64,000 nt of DNA from assembly GCF_001654925.1 (NCBI RefSeq), contig NZ_LXER01000006.1, positions 186,001 through 250,000 of the forward strand, written 5' to 3'. Of the stretch, positions 55,016 through 64,000 are shown piece by piece. The first letter of the stretch is position 1; every line of letters starts with the position of its first letter. The stretch is from Buttiauxella brennerae ATCC 51605 (GTDB lineage: Bacteria; Pseudomonadota; Gammaproteobacteria; Enterobacterales; Enterobacteriaceae). The translations under genes were made by a program, and so were the position numbers. The notes under the pieces are model-generated. The model ran no database searches, was not told the DNA's origin, and was given only the letters and a program-made list of their open reading frames with translations.

Positions 55016-56377
55016 ATGTCTTACGATCTGATTATTAAAAACGGCACCGTCATTTTAGACAACGAAGCATTAGTGACCGATATTGCAGTTAAAGACGGCA
55101 AAATAGCCGCCATCGGGAATGGTCTGAACGGCGCAGCGAAGGTGATGGATGCTACCGGTCTGATAGTTGCACCTGGCATGGTCGATGCTCACACCCACAT
55201 TTCCGAGCCAGGCCGCAGCCATTGGGAAGGCTACGCCACTGGCACACGTGCTGCGGCTAAAGGCGGCATCACCACGATGATCGAAATGCCGCTCAACCAG
55301 CTCCCTGCTACGGTTGACCGCGCCAGCATTGAAATGAAATTCGATGCCGCCGCAGGCAAATTGACCATTGATGCCGCGCAGCTCGGCGGTCTTGTTTCTT
55401 ACAACATCGACCGTCTGCATGAATTGGACGAAGTCGGCGTGGTGGGCTTCAAATGCTTCGTCGCTACCTGTGGCGATCGTGGTATCGACAACGACTTCCG
55501 CGACGTGAACGACTTCCAGTTCTTTAAAGGCGCTCAGAAGCTCGGAAAATTGGGTCAGCCAGTGTTAGTGCACTGCGAAAACGCGCTGATTTGTGACGAA
55601 CTGGGTGATGAAGCGAAACGCGAAGGCCGTGTGACGGCACATGACTATGTGGCCTCACGTCCGGTCTTCACCGAAGTCGAAGCCATTCGCCGTATTTTGT
55701 ACCTGGCAAAAGTTGCCGGTTGCCGCCTGCACGTTTGCCACGTCAGCAGCCCGGAAGGCGTGGCTGAAGTGACTCGCGCACGTCAGGAAGGCCAGGACGT
55801 CACCTGCGAATCCTGCCCGCATTACTTCGTGCTCGATACCGATCAGTTTGAAGAAATCGGCACCCTGGCAAAATGCTCACCACCAATCCGCGATGCCGAA
55901 AACCAGAAAGGGATGTGGGAAAAGCTGTTCAACGGTGAAATCGATTGTCTGGTTTCGGACCACTCTCCATGCCCGCCAGATATGAAGGCCGGCAATATAA
56001 TGCAGGCGTGGGGCGGTATTGCTGGCCTGCAAAGCTGTATGGATGTGATGTTTGATGAAGCGGTGCAAAAGCGTGGCATGTCACTGCCTATGTTCGGCAA
56101 GCTGATGTCTGGCAACGCGGCGGATATTTTTGGTCTGAAACACAAAGGACATATCGCGCCAGGTAAAGATGCGGATCTGGTCTTTATCCAGCCTAACTCT
56201 TCTTATGTGCTGAAAAACGAAGATCTGGAATATCGCCACAAAGTCAGCCCATACGTGGGGCGTACTATCGGTGCTCGTATCCTGAAAACCATTCTGCGTG
56301 GTGAGGTGATTTACGACATCGAAAGCGGCTTTGGTGCTAAACCAATCGGCCAGTTCATTCTGAAACACCAGCAGTAA
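55016..56377 (+). CDS. allB: Allantoinase
   Basis: A 453-residue amidohydrolase of the same length as E. coli AllB. It opens allantoin to allantoate. The binuclear metal site shows His59 and His61 (HTHISEPGR) and the bridging Lys146 ([10 protein letters not shown]); the later His residues lie in VLVHCENAL and [10 protein letters not shown], and the Asp in [17 protein letters not shown] precedes the ATG. A terminator follows. Confidence 0.97.
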   Translation: MSYDLIIKNGTVILDNEALVTDIAVKDGKIAAIGNGLNGAAKVMDATGLIVAPGMVDAHTHISEPGRSHWEGYATGTRAAAKGGITTMIEMPLNQLPATVDRASIEMKFDAAAGKLTIDAAQLGGLVSYNIDRLHELDEVGVVGFKCFVATCGDRGIDNDFRDVNDFQFFKGAQKLGKLGQPVLVHCENALICDELGDEAKREGRVTAHDYVASRPVFTEVEAIRRILYLAKVAGCRLHVCHVSSPEGVAEVTRARQEGQDVTCESCPHYFVLDTDQFEEIGTLAKCSPPIRDAENQKGMWEKLFNGEIDCLVSDHSPCPPDMKAGNIMQAWGGIAGLQSCMDVMFDEAVQKRGMSLPMFGKLMSGNAADIFGLKHKGHIAPGKDADLVFIQPNSSYVLKNEDLEYRHKVSPYVGRTIGARILKTILRGEVIYDIESGFGAKPIGQFILKHQQ

Positions 56378-56389
56378 TTTTTATCCTGC

Positions 56390-56423
56390 GGCTGCGCTCG
56401 TGAATACGGGGGCAGCCTTTTTT
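56390..56423 (+). terminator. Rho-independent terminator after allB
   Basis: GGCTGC and GCAGCC (56412-56417) close a hairpin followed by six T residues, 12 bp past the allB stop codon. ybbY begins 20 bp later, so ybbY may be read through or have a promoter nearby. Confidence 0.75.
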
Positions 56424-56443
56424 CCGTTTTGTAGGGTGAGATT

Positions 56444-57745
56444 ATGAGTGCTGTACGTCTTAGCCGGGACACCTGGCTGTCTGGTTTTCAATGGTTCTTT
56501 TTTATCTTCTGCAATACGGTGGTGATCCCACCGACGCTGCAATCCGCGTTTCATCTCACTCCCGCCACGACATTTGTGCTGACGCAATATTCGTTTTTGA
56601 CCACCGCGCTGGCTTGTCTGCTTCAGGCTTTTTTTGGCCATCGTCGTGCATTGATGGAAGGACCGGGTGGCCTGTGGTGGGGGACGATTTTAACCCTCAC
56701 GCTTGCAGAATCTGCACAGGGAACCTCGCTTGCCTCAATTGGCGGTAGTCTCGCGTTGGGGATTGCGCTGGCGGGCGTTCTGACGATGGTGATTGGTTTT
56801 AGCGGGCTTGGACCGTGGCTTGCCAGGTTGTTTCGCCCGGCAGTGATGATTGTATTTATGTTTTTACTCGGCGCGCAGCTCACCACCATCTTCTTTAAAG
56901 GCATGCTTGGATTACCGTTTGGAGCAGTGAGCGGGCCTGTTGAGCTTAACGGCGCTGCATTCTCACTGGCCGTTGCGGTGGTCATTTTTATCGTCGCGTT
57001 CATCGTTATTCTTCCCCAACGTATTGGGAAGTTTGCCGTTTTGCTCGGCACCGTGTTGGGCTGGATACTCTACGTTTGCTGGTTTGGCTCCCCACATTCG
57101 CTGGAGCAAAACCCGAGCTGGCAATGGTTCCCGCTGGGTCATTCGCTGGATATCAAACCTGGTATTGTCATTACCGCCGTGCTCACGGGTCTGGTGAATA
57201 TTTCCAATACCTTCGGTGCGATTCGCGCAAGCGACACGTTTTATGGCAACACGCCTGCCTCACATGCCCTTTATCGACGCAGTTTTATTATCTCCGGCTC
57301 CGTCACCGTTGTCGGCGCGCCGCTAGGGGTGATCCCTTTTTCGCCGTTCGTTTCCTCCATTGGCCTGATAACCCAAACCCAGGATGCCACACGTCGGGCG
57401 TTTGTCATCGGAAGCCTGTTGTTTCTGTTGATTGGTATTTTTCCTCCGTTGACGCGTTTTTTCTGCGCCATTCCTTTGACCATCAGCAGCGCCGTGATGT
57501 TGGTGGCTTATTTGCCGCTGCTGTGGTCGTCGCTTCTGTTTGTGAACCTGACCGCGCTTAACTCGCGCAACATTTATCGCATCGCTATTCCGCTGTTCTG
57601 CGGCGTGTTTTTGATGGGCGTTCCGGGCGCTTATTTGCAGCAGCTTCCGCTATTGGTGCGCCCGTTACTCAGCAACGGCCTGTTGATGGGCGTGCTGCTT
57701 GCTGTGGCGCTGGAAAACCTCTTCCCCTGGGATCGCGTGAAATAA
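56444..57745 (+). CDS. ybbY: NCS2-family purine permease YbbY
   Basis: A 433-residue NCS2 (nucleobase-ascorbate type) transporter with 12-14 helices. GLVNISNTFGAIRASDTFYG and PLGVIPFSPFVSSIGLI resemble the family's signature region. E. coli YbbY is a putative purine transporter lying in the same place; the substrate is not proven. Confidence 0.92.
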   Translation: MSAVRLSRDTWLSGFQWFFFIFCNTVVIPPTLQSAFHLTPATTFVLTQYSFLTTALACLLQAFFGHRRALMEGPGGLWWGTILTLTLAESAQGTSLASIGGSLALGIALAGVLTMVIGFSGLGPWLARLFRPAVMIVFMFLLGAQLTTIFFKGMLGLPFGAVSGPVELNGAAFSLAVAVVIFIVAFIVILPQRIGKFAVLLGTVLGWILYVCWFGSPHSLEQNPSWQWFPLGHSLDIKPGIVITAVLTGLVNISNTFGAIRASDTFYGNTPASHALYRRSFIISGSVTVVGAPLGVIPFSPFVSSIGLITQTQDATRRAFVIGSLLFLLIGIFPPLTRFFCAIPLTISSAVMLVAYLPLLWSSLLFVNLTALNSRNIYRIAIPLFCGVFLMGVPGAYLQQLPLLVRPLLSNGLLMGVLLAVALENLFPWDRVK

Positions 57746-57771
57746 CGCCCCACATTGTTAAGGAATAAATA

Positions 57772-58917
57772 ATGAAAATTGTGATTGCACCGGATTCATT
57801 TAAAGAGAGCCTGAGCGCGGAACGCACGGCGCAGGCAATTAAAAAGGGTTTTGAAGAGATATTCCCTGATGCGCAATATGTCTGCCTGCCCATCGCCGAC
57901 GGCGGGGAAGGGACGGTAGAAGCGATGATTGCAGCCACTCGCGGCAAACTTGTGACGCTGACCGTGACCGGGCCAATGAGCCAACCCGTTAAGGCATTCT
58001 ATGGCGTCACCGGGGACGGGCGCACGGCAGTGATTGAGATGGCGGCGGCCAGTGGGTTAATGTTGGTAGAACCCGAATTGCGTAACCCGATGTCGGCCAC
58101 CAGTTTCGGCACCGGGGAGCTTATCAAACACGCGCTTGATACGGGTATCCGCCACATTATTCTCGGCATCGGCGGCAGCGCGACGGTTGACGGCGGTATC
58201 GGCATGGCGCAGGCGTTAGGCGTGCATTTTTACGATGCCGATGGCAACGAACTGGCTGCGGGTGGTGGCGCGTTGAATTCACTTTCCCACATCGACCAAC
58301 AGCAAATCGACCCACGAGTTAAAGAGTGCCACTTTGAAATCGCCTGCGACGTGGATAACCCACTCACCGGGCCGCGAGGGGCGTCTGCGGTCTTCGGCCC
58401 ACAAAAAGGGGCGACGCCGGAAATGGTCATCCAGCTTGATAATGGCCTGGCAAAACTTGCTGCTATTCTGGGCGCGCAAACCGGCTGCGACATTAACGCG
58501 ATTGTCGGCGGTGGTGCGGCTGGGGGCATGGGCGTTGCTGCAGAGATTTTCCTCGGCGGCCAACTGAAACCGGGCATCGACATCATCATGCATGCCGTCA
58601 ATCTTGAACAGGTACTTGAAGGTGCTGATTTGGTGATCACCGGCGAAGGGCGCATCGACAGCCAGACCGTCGGCGGCAAGGCGCCAATCGGGGTTGCGCG
58701 AGTGGCTCAACGCATCGGTGTACCCGTTATCGGCATGGCCGGTGTACTTGGGGAAGGTGTAGAAGTGGTGCACCAGCATGGTATCGACGCCGTCTTCAGC
58801 ATCCTCCCGCGCCTTGCTCCGCTTGCCACCGTGTTATTGCAGGGGGAGATTAACCTGCAACATTGCGCACGGAATATCGCTCAGGCGATGAAGTTGGGGC
58901 AGGCAATTCCGGCATAA
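57772..58917 (+). CDS. glxK: Glycerate 2-kinase GlxK
   Basis: A 381-residue glycerate kinase of the GarK/GlxK family, the same length as E. coli GlxK. It phosphorylates D-glycerate from the GlxR reaction and feeds glycolysis. Typical segments are [48 protein letters not shown] and [19 protein letters not shown]. It is convergent with allE. Confidence 0.96.
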   Translation: MKIVIAPDSFKESLSAERTAQAIKKGFEEIFPDAQYVCLPIADGGEGTVEAMIAATRGKLVTLTVTGPMSQPVKAFYGVTGDGRTAVIEMAAASGLMLVEPELRNPMSATSFGTGELIKHALDTGIRHIILGIGGSATVDGGIGMAQALGVHFYDADGNELAAGGGALNSLSHIDQQQIDPRVKECHFEIACDVDNPLTGPRGASAVFGPQKGATPEMVIQLDNGLAKLAAILGAQTGCDINAIVGGGAAGGMGVAAEIFLGGQLKPGIDIIMHAVNLEQVLEGADLVITGEGRIDSQTVGGKAPIGVARVAQRIGVPVIGMAGVLGEGVEVVHQHGIDAVFSILPRLAPLATVLLQGEINLQHCARNIAQAMKLGQAIPA

Positions 58918-58944
58918 AAAAAGGCCACGGTATTATCCGTGGCC
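58916..58944 (-). terminator. Terminator of the allDCE operon (minus strand)
   Basis: On the minus strand GGCCACGG-ATAATA-CCGTGGCC is followed by a run of seven T residues that overlaps the glxK stop codon. On the plus strand the same hairpin follows glxK without a T-run. Confidence 0.8.
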
Positions 58945-58985
58945 AAACCGACAAGCTAAGAAAAATCATATAAAATCAGTTTTTC

Positions 58986-59015
58986 GTAGGTCGGATAAGC
59001 GCAGCGTCATCCGCC
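58986..59015. repeat. REP-like element
   Basis: GTAGGTCGGATAAGCGCAGC followed by GTCATCCGCC matches the enterobacterial REP (PU) pattern. It lies in the convergent glxK-allE gap. Confidence 0.75.
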
Positions 59016-59035
59016 ATTCAAATCCGACAAAAACC

Positions 59036-59821
59036 TTAAATCTCTACATCGCGGTTACAGTCTTTTGAATAGATATAGCTAAATGCTTCACCGCGCCCGA
59101 CGCCGTAACCCGCCTGCAATGAATAAGCGCCCATGAAAATATAATCGCCTTGTTTGACCGGGATCCATTCGTTATCGAGGTTATATACACCTTGGCCGCT
59201 GAGAATATAAGCACCGTGTTCCTGAACGTGAGTTTCGATATAACCGTGAGATGCGCCCGGAGCAAATGACAGAATGTGCATGTTCATATCGAAGCCGAGA
59301 TCTTTTGGCAGCAGATCCTGCAAAATCACATCGCTCATACCTTCATATTCAATACGCTCAAGCTGATTCACATTCCCGCTGACGACATGAGCCTGATGCC
59401 CTGCGGTTGGGATATAGCGGCGTTTATATAAAAACAGGCGACTGTCCTGCGTGTGATTATTAACAAAGGTCATCACGGTATCTGCCGGGCAATACAAATA
59501 ACCCCCTTGCGTCAGCGTGAAACTCTGTTCGCCAGCGCGGGCTTTGATCGCGCCGTCGATAACATAAACAAAGGTTTCAACGCCGTCGCCTCCAAAGCCG
59601 ATATTATTCCCGCCATCCTGATGTAGCGTCACCAGGTAATCGACGAATGTCGCACCCAGTTTAGGCGTTGATAAAATGGTTACGTCGCAGTTTTCAAAAC
59701 CGGGAATAATATTTTTCACCAAACCGTCGGGCGTAATTAACGCATAGTTGCCACGTTTAATAATGGATCGCGAAGCCAGTAAATCACTGATGTAACCCGT
59801 GTTGTTATTAAGATAACCCAT
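59036..59821 (-). CDS. allE: (S)-Ureidoglycine aminohydrolase AllE
   Basis: A 261-residue bicupin, the same length as E. coli AllE (YlbA). It releases ammonia from (S)-ureidoglycine to give (S)-ureidoglycolate. The N-terminal cupin includes GGNNIGFGGDGVETFVYVID, and the C-terminal cupin has the metal-ligand region HGYIETHVQEHGAYILSG. It is the last gene of allDCE, 13 bp after allC. Confidence 0.95.
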   Translation of the reverse strand: MGYLNNNTGYISDLLASRSIIKRGNYALITPDGLVKNIIPGFENCDVTILSTPKLGATFVDYLVTLHQDGGNNIGFGGDGVETFVYVIDGAIKARAGEQSFTLTQGGYLYCPADTVMTFVNNHTQDSRLFLYKRRYIPTAGHQAHVVSGNVNQLERIEYEGMSDVILQDLLPKDLGFDMNMHILSFAPGASHGYIETHVQEHGAYILSGQGVYNLDNEWIPVKQGDYIFMGAYSLQAGYGVGRGEAFSYIYSKDCNRDVEI

Positions 59822-59834
59822 TTCTTTTTCTTCC

Positions 59835-61067
59835 TTATTCTTTATAAGCCAGTTCGTAAAGCATTAACGCCAGGGTTTTCACCCCTGCGGCCAGATCTTT
59901 TATATGTGTTGCTTCTGCGGGGTTATGGCTAATACCACCAATGCTCGGCATGAAAATTAAACAGGTCGGTACCTGTGGGGCGAAAATTTGTGAATCGTGC
60001 CCGGCTCCGCTGTGCATCAGGCGATAATTCAGCTTTTCGGACTGGCAAATAGTTTCCAGTTTATCCACCAAATACGTATCCATTGGCACCGGGGCTTCGT
60101 CCATCCACAAATCAATATCAATACCGATATTCATCTCATCACAAATACGGCGCATATCGGCCTCAATTTCCGTGGTAAAGGCTTTGAGCAGGGCGGCATC
60201 GGTATGGCGGCAATCAATGGTGAAACAGGTTTTTCCCGGCACTACGTTCACGGTATTGGGCTGCGGTTCCACTTTGCCGAAGGTCAGCACCAGCGGGTCG
60301 CCCATCGCTCGCGCTTTGGCAATGCTCTCGCAGCAGATGCGGCTGAACGCGTGAACCGTGTCGCGGCGATAACTCATCGGCGTGCTGCCCGCGTGGTTTG
60401 ACTCACCGCTCAACATCACGGTGTAGCGACGCTGACCGACAATCGCGGTAACCACACCAATCTCTTGCTGATGAGTTTCGAGAATACGCCCTTGCTCAAT
60501 ATGCAATTCCACAAAGGTTTTGATATCAGTCCGTGGTTTTAGCGGGGCGGCGGCGAGGGTGAAGCCGCATTCATTCATCGCCTGGGCGAAAGCAATACCT
60601 TTGGCGTCTGAAATGTGGCGCACATCTTCAGGGTCAGCCTGGCCGAAGATATTTTTACTGCCCCAGAAAACATAAGGAAAACGGCTGCCTTCTTCTTCAG
60701 CTAGTGCCACCATTTCTAGCGTACGCAATGGTGCACCGTAAGTTTTATTCAGCCAGCGAATCGCAAGCCATGCCGCTAGTGCGCCGAATTGCCCGTCGAG
60801 ATTGCCGCCGTTAACCACGGAATCAATATGCGAGCCACTCAGAACAACCTCATTGGGATAACGCTTGCCTGTCACGCGGCCATATAAATTGCCGACTTTG
60901 TCAAAGCGAGTCTCGAGGCCATCTTGTTGCATCCGCGTTTTAAACTGCCGCTGCGTTTCCAGCCATTGTTGTGAATACAGTAAACGCGTTAATCCACCAT
61001 CAGGCGCGGCACCGAATGAAGAAAGCCAGGGTAAGGTTTCTTCGATATCAGATTGAAAAGAATACAT
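59835..61067 (-). CDS. allC: Allantoate amidohydrolase AllC
   Basis: A 410-residue M20/M28-type metallopeptidase-fold enzyme, close to 411 residues in E. coli. It converts allantoate to ureidoglycine, ammonia and CO2. Metal-binding segments are LSGSHIDSV, GGNLDGQFG, ALAEEEGSRFPY and, near the C-terminus, MHSGAGHDSQIFA. It lies 15 bp downstream of allD. Confidence 0.96.
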   Translation of the reverse strand: MYSFQSDIEETLPWLSSFGAAPDGGLTRLLYSQQWLETQRQFKTRMQQDGLETRFDKVGNLYGRVTGKRYPNEVVLSGSHIDSVVNGGNLDGQFGALAAWLAIRWLNKTYGAPLRTLEMVALAEEEGSRFPYVFWGSKNIFGQADPEDVRHISDAKGIAFAQAMNECGFTLAAAPLKPRTDIKTFVELHIEQGRILETHQQEIGVVTAIVGQRRYTVMLSGESNHAGSTPMSYRRDTVHAFSRICCESIAKARAMGDPLVLTFGKVEPQPNTVNVVPGKTCFTIDCRHTDAALLKAFTTEIEADMRRICDEMNIGIDIDLWMDEAPVPMDTYLVDKLETICQSEKLNYRLMHSGAGHDSQIFAPQVPTCLIFMPSIGGISHNPAEATHIKDLAAGVKTLALMLYELAYKE

Positions 61068-61082
61068 GATGAATATCCTTAA

Positions 61083-62132
61083 TTATTGCGCGAAAGGATT
61101 TTTAGTTTCATAAGAGCGGGTATATAACGCATCGGAAACTAAATAGTCATAAATATCATCGACGATTTCGACTCCCTCGCGCTCGGTAGTTTTCTCATAA
61201 ATATCCAGATTCTGCCCAGGATAATAAACTTGAGAAAAACCAGGTGCGGGATTAATAGCATTTAATTGCTGCATCGTCTGGCTAATGGCGTTGCGGAAAT
61301 AATCACTGCCGCCAAAATAGTCTGGGTTGATAACGATATGTAATTGACCAAGATTGCGGCCAGCACTTAAATCGTCGTACATTGAGCTCACCTGTTTGCC
61401 AAACGGCAAGCCGAGCAAAATGCCGGACAGCACATCAATCATCATCATCAGCCCGTAGCCTTTCGGCCCGGCGGCGGGTAGCAACGCATGAACCGCGAAA
61501 GGATCCGTGGTCGGCTGACCATTTTTATCTACCGCCCAGCTATCTGGAATTGGTGTATTGCGCGCCCGCGCATCGAGAATTTTTCCCCATGCCTGCACTG
61601 TGGTCGCCATATCAAAGGTGACGATGTCGCCATTTTCACCCGGAGCGGCAAAGGCTAATGGGTTGGTTCCGTAATAGATTTCTGCACCCCCAAATGGCAC
61701 CACCATCGGGTCGGACTGGCAAACCGAAACGCCTACCATGCCTGCTTTTGCAGCTTGTTGCACAAAGTACGAAAGCGCACCGCTATGGCCCATGCTGCGG
61801 ATCCCCACGACCGCGACACCATTTTCCTGTGCCATCTTAATCGCGTGTTCCATACCGAGTTTGGCCATCACCTGGCCTGCGCCGTTATCCCCATGCAAAA
61901 GAGCGGAACAAGGGCCAGTTTGTTCAAATCGTATGTCTGGATTGCAGTTTGTGCCGCCCTGCGAAATGCGCTGCGCATAATATTCCACACGCACTGCTCC
62001 ATGAGAATGAATCCCGCGAGCATCGGCATAAACCAGCACTTCGGCTACGGTCGCTGCATGTTCTTCCTTGAGCCCAGCCACAGATAATTTGGTTGTAATT
62101 AACTGCTGGAGTGTTTCCCGACTGATTTTCAT
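61083..62132 (-). CDS. allD: Ureidoglycolate dehydrogenase AllD
   Basis: A 349-residue NAD-dependent enzyme of the malate/L-lactate dehydrogenase-2 family, the same length as E. coli AllD. It oxidises ureidoglycolate to oxalurate. Characteristic segments are ADARGIHSHGAVRVEYY and SMGHSGALSYFVQQAAKAGM with the conserved His, and YYGTNPLAFAAPG. It is first in the allDCE operon; AllS activates this operon in E. coli. Confidence 0.96.
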   Translation of the reverse strand: MKISRETLQQLITTKLSVAGLKEEHAATVAEVLVYADARGIHSHGAVRVEYYAQRISQGGTNCNPDIRFEQTGPCSALLHGDNGAGQVMAKLGMEHAIKMAQENGVAVVGIRSMGHSGALSYFVQQAAKAGMVGVSVCQSDPMVVPFGGAEIYYGTNPLAFAAPGENGDIVTFDMATTVQAWGKILDARARNTPIPDSWAVDKNGQPTTDPFAVHALLPAAGPKGYGLMMMIDVLSGILLGLPFGKQVSSMYDDLSAGRNLGQLHIVINPDYFGGSDYFRNAISQTMQQLNAINPAPGFSQVYYPGQNLDIYEKTTEREGVEIVDDIYDYLVSDALYTRSYETKNPFAQ

Positions 62133-62342
62133 CTGCCTTCCTTCTGTTACGGATAGAGCTTTATTTTGCGGATAACATACCTGTTGGCTTGATAAAAATT
62201 GTGATCTGCATGGGTATATTTCTATTGTTAGAATTAATTTGATGATAGCGGTGTTTTCTGTAACTAATTTCTATTAATGGCTTTTTAGTGAAATATTAAA
62301 TAATCCCTGCGCCACTGTTTGAATAAGTTTGCTAATAAATTT

Positions 62343-62362
62343 GTTGTGATATTTGTCACCTT
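62343..62362. promoter_or_regulatory. Candidate CRP site, allD-fdrA divergent region
   Basis: TGTGA-TATTTG-TCACC differs from the CRP consensus TGTGA-N6-TCACA at one base. It lies about 210 bp upstream of allD and 67 bp before fdrA, in a 296-bp AT-rich gap otherwise without clear elements. Confidence 0.6.
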
Positions 62363-62428
62363 AATTAAAGGGTTGAAGAAATAACCTGCAGGCCATTCAA
62401 CAGGCTTTTCGGTGATGAGGAATTATCA

Positions 62429-64000
62429 ATGATTCACGCCTTTATTAAGAAAGGATGTTTTCAGGACTCGGTCAGCTTAATGCTTATATCTCGTAAGCTG
62501 AGCGAAACCGAAGGTGTCGATGATGTTTCGGTAATGATGGGCACGCCTGCTAATAAGACGCTGCTCGAAAACACAGGCTTCTGGCATACAGATTTTGCCG
62601 GGGCAACGCCTAACGATATTTGTGTGGCCATTCGCAGTGAGAATGAAGATGCCGCGATTGTGCAACTCATTTGCCAGCAACTTGACGCAGCGCTTGAAGG
62701 CGTCGGGCAGGCGGGTGGCAATGGGCAAAAACTGGTGCAGGCAAGGCGTTGGGAAAGTGCCTGCCAGAAGCTGCCAAACGCTAACCTGGCGCTAATTTCC
62801 ATTGCCGGGGAGTATGCGGCACAGCTCGCAAACCAGGTGCTGGACAGTGACAAGAACGTGATGATTTTCTCCGATAACGTCACGCTTGAAGATGAAATTG
62901 CCCTGAAAACCAAAGCCCGTGAAAAAGGCCTGATTGTGATGGGGCCGGACTGCGGCACCACGATTGTGGCAGGCACTCCGCTCGCATTTGCCAACGTGAT
63001 GCCACTGGGCAATATCGGTGTGATTGGCGCATCCGGTACCGGGATTCAGGAACTGATTTCGCAAATCGCATTGGGCGGTGAAGGTATCACCCATGCTTTA
63101 GGTCTTGGCGGGCGTGATTTATCGGCTCAGGTTGGCGGAATTAGTGCATTAACTGCATTAGAGATGCTCAGTGCTGATGCACAAAGTCAGGTATTGGCGT
63201 TTGTCTCAAAACCTCCAGCCGAAGGGGTGCGTACTAAAGTGATCGCCGCGATGCAAGCGCAAAGCAAACCGGTAGTGGCCTTGTTCCTTGGTCATAAATC
63301 AGCAATTAGGCGCGACGGTAATATCTGGTTTGCCGACACTATCGATGAAGCTGCGCGAATAGCCTGCCTGCTTGCCAATGTTGAACGTGAGCGCTCACTT
63401 TCTCCAAACGTGGTTGGCGGCAAAATCAGTGGTCTGTTTACTGGTGGTACGCTGGCGGCGGAAACCGCCATGTTACTGGCAGAACAACTTGGTGTTGAAG
63501 CGGACGATACCCATCATCATGGCACCATGCTGGATGCAGACGGCCATCGCGTTATCGATCTGGGTGATGATTTTTATACCGTTGGTAAGCCGCATCCAAT
63601 GATTGACCCTTCCACGCGTAATCAAATGATTAAAGATCTGGCAAACCAGCCGCAGGTCAGCGTGTTGCTGCTCGACGTAGTGATTGGTTACGGCGCACAA
63701 GAAGATCCTGCTGGCACTCTGGCCGAGGCTATTTCTACGCTCAAAGCCAAACGCACCACGCCTTTATCCATTATCGCCACCGTCACCGGGACCGAACAAG
63801 ACCCGCAATGCCGTTTGAAACAACGCGCGATTTTGCGTGAGGCGGGCGTTGTGGTGATGGACACCCTGCCGCAAGCCACGTTGTTGGCCAGTTTACTAAT
63901 CCAGTGCGCACCTGTTTCCATCGCTGAATCCGCACCTTCGCTGCTGGATGGCGTGGCGGTGATCAACGCCGGATTACGCAGTTTTGCTGTGGATTTACAA
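62429..64000 (+). CDS. fdrA: FdrA, acyl-CoA synthetase-like protein of the allantoin locus (partial)
   Basis: The first 524 codons of fdrA (E. coli FdrA has 555); the end is cut by the window edge. It resembles succinyl-CoA synthetase alpha subunits: a CoA-binding-like region (about 115-230) with VMGPDCGTTIVAG and IGVIGASGTGIQELISQIAL, and a ligase-type domain further on with GGKISGLFTGGTLAAETAML. In several bacteria FdrA acts with neighbouring YlbE/YlbF-type proteins and a carbamate kinase in oxalurate breakdown; that downstream part is outside the window. Confidence 0.95.
   Translation, partial: MIHAFIKKGCFQDSVSLMLISRKLSETEGVDDVSVMMGTPANKTLLENTGFWHTDFAGATPNDICVAIRSENEDAAIVQLICQQLDAALEGVGQAGGNGQKLVQARRWESACQKLPNANLALISIAGEYAAQLANQVLDSDKNVMIFSDNVTLEDEIALKTKAREKGLIVMGPDCGTTIVAGTPLAFANVMPLGNIGVIGASGTGIQELISQIALGGEGITHALGLGGRDLSAQVGGISALTALEMLSADAQSQVLAFVSKPPAEGVRTKVIAAMQAQSKPVVALFLGHKSAIRRDGNIWFADTIDEAARIACLLANVERERSLSPNVVGGKISGLFTGGTLAAETAMLLAEQLGVEADDTHHHGTMLDADGHRVIDLGDDFYTVGKPHPMIDPSTRNQMIKDLANQPQVSVLLLDVVIGYGAQEDPAGTLAEAISTLKAKRTTPLSIIATVTGTEQDPQCRLKQRAILREAGVVVMDTLPQATLLASLLIQCAPVSIAESAPSLLDGVAVINAGLRSFAVDLQ

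Overview
The window is a chromosomal segment from a member of the Enterobacteriaceae. Most genes are close relatives of Escherichia coli K-12 genes and lie in the same order (dnaX, ybaB, recR, htpG, adk, hemH, gsk, ybaL, fsr, ushA, ybaK, chiX, ybaP, copA, then cueR, ybbJ, qmcA, cnoX, ybbO, tesA, ybbA, ybbP and the allantoin locus allS to fdrA). Four ERIC elements, several CCCTCACCC-type palindromes and one REP-like unit support this family. Gene content and divergence argue against E. coli or Salmonella themselves; the genus cannot be fixed from the sequence alone.

Layout. 1-12.9 kb: replication/recombination, chaperone, nucleotide, haem and membrane-transport housekeeping genes. The usual dnaX-ybaB-recR run is interrupted by a LysR regulator, a pirin and a YcaC-like hydrolase (0.7-3.4 kb). 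12.9-19.9 kb: periplasmic nucleotidase UshA, an AraC/GyrI-type regulator, YbaK, the sRNA ChiX, YbaP and the copper exporter CopA with a clear CueR promoter. 19.9-39.7 kb: an accessory island between copA and cueR. It holds a haemolysin-type I secretion operon (TolC-like, HlyD-like, HlyB-like; minus strand), a divergent 1475-residue repeat protein ending in a calpain-like (C2) cysteine protease domain with an intact Cys-His-Asn triad, and a 3166-residue type V autotransporter. 39.9-47.2 kb: cueR, ybbJ-qmcA, cnoX, ybbO, tesA and the ybbA-ybbP ABC system. 47.2-64 kb: the complete allantoin/glyoxylate regulon with two AllR operators and a CRP-like site; fdrA runs off the right edge.

How the genes work together. 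In the allantoin locus, AllP (and perhaps YbbY) imports substrate, and AllB, AllC, AllE and then AllA or AllD process it to glyoxylate or oxalurate. Gcl, Hyi, GlxR and GlxK turn glyoxylate into phosphoglycerate. AllR represses and AllS activates. In the island, the simplest reading is that the three-component exporter secretes the divergently encoded calpain-repeat protein. This exporter-substrate pair is the best candidate for an undescribed system: the exporter is HlyB/HlyD-like, yet the putative substrate has no RTX nonapeptides and instead carries a long Leu/Gln-rich repeat array in front of a protease domain.
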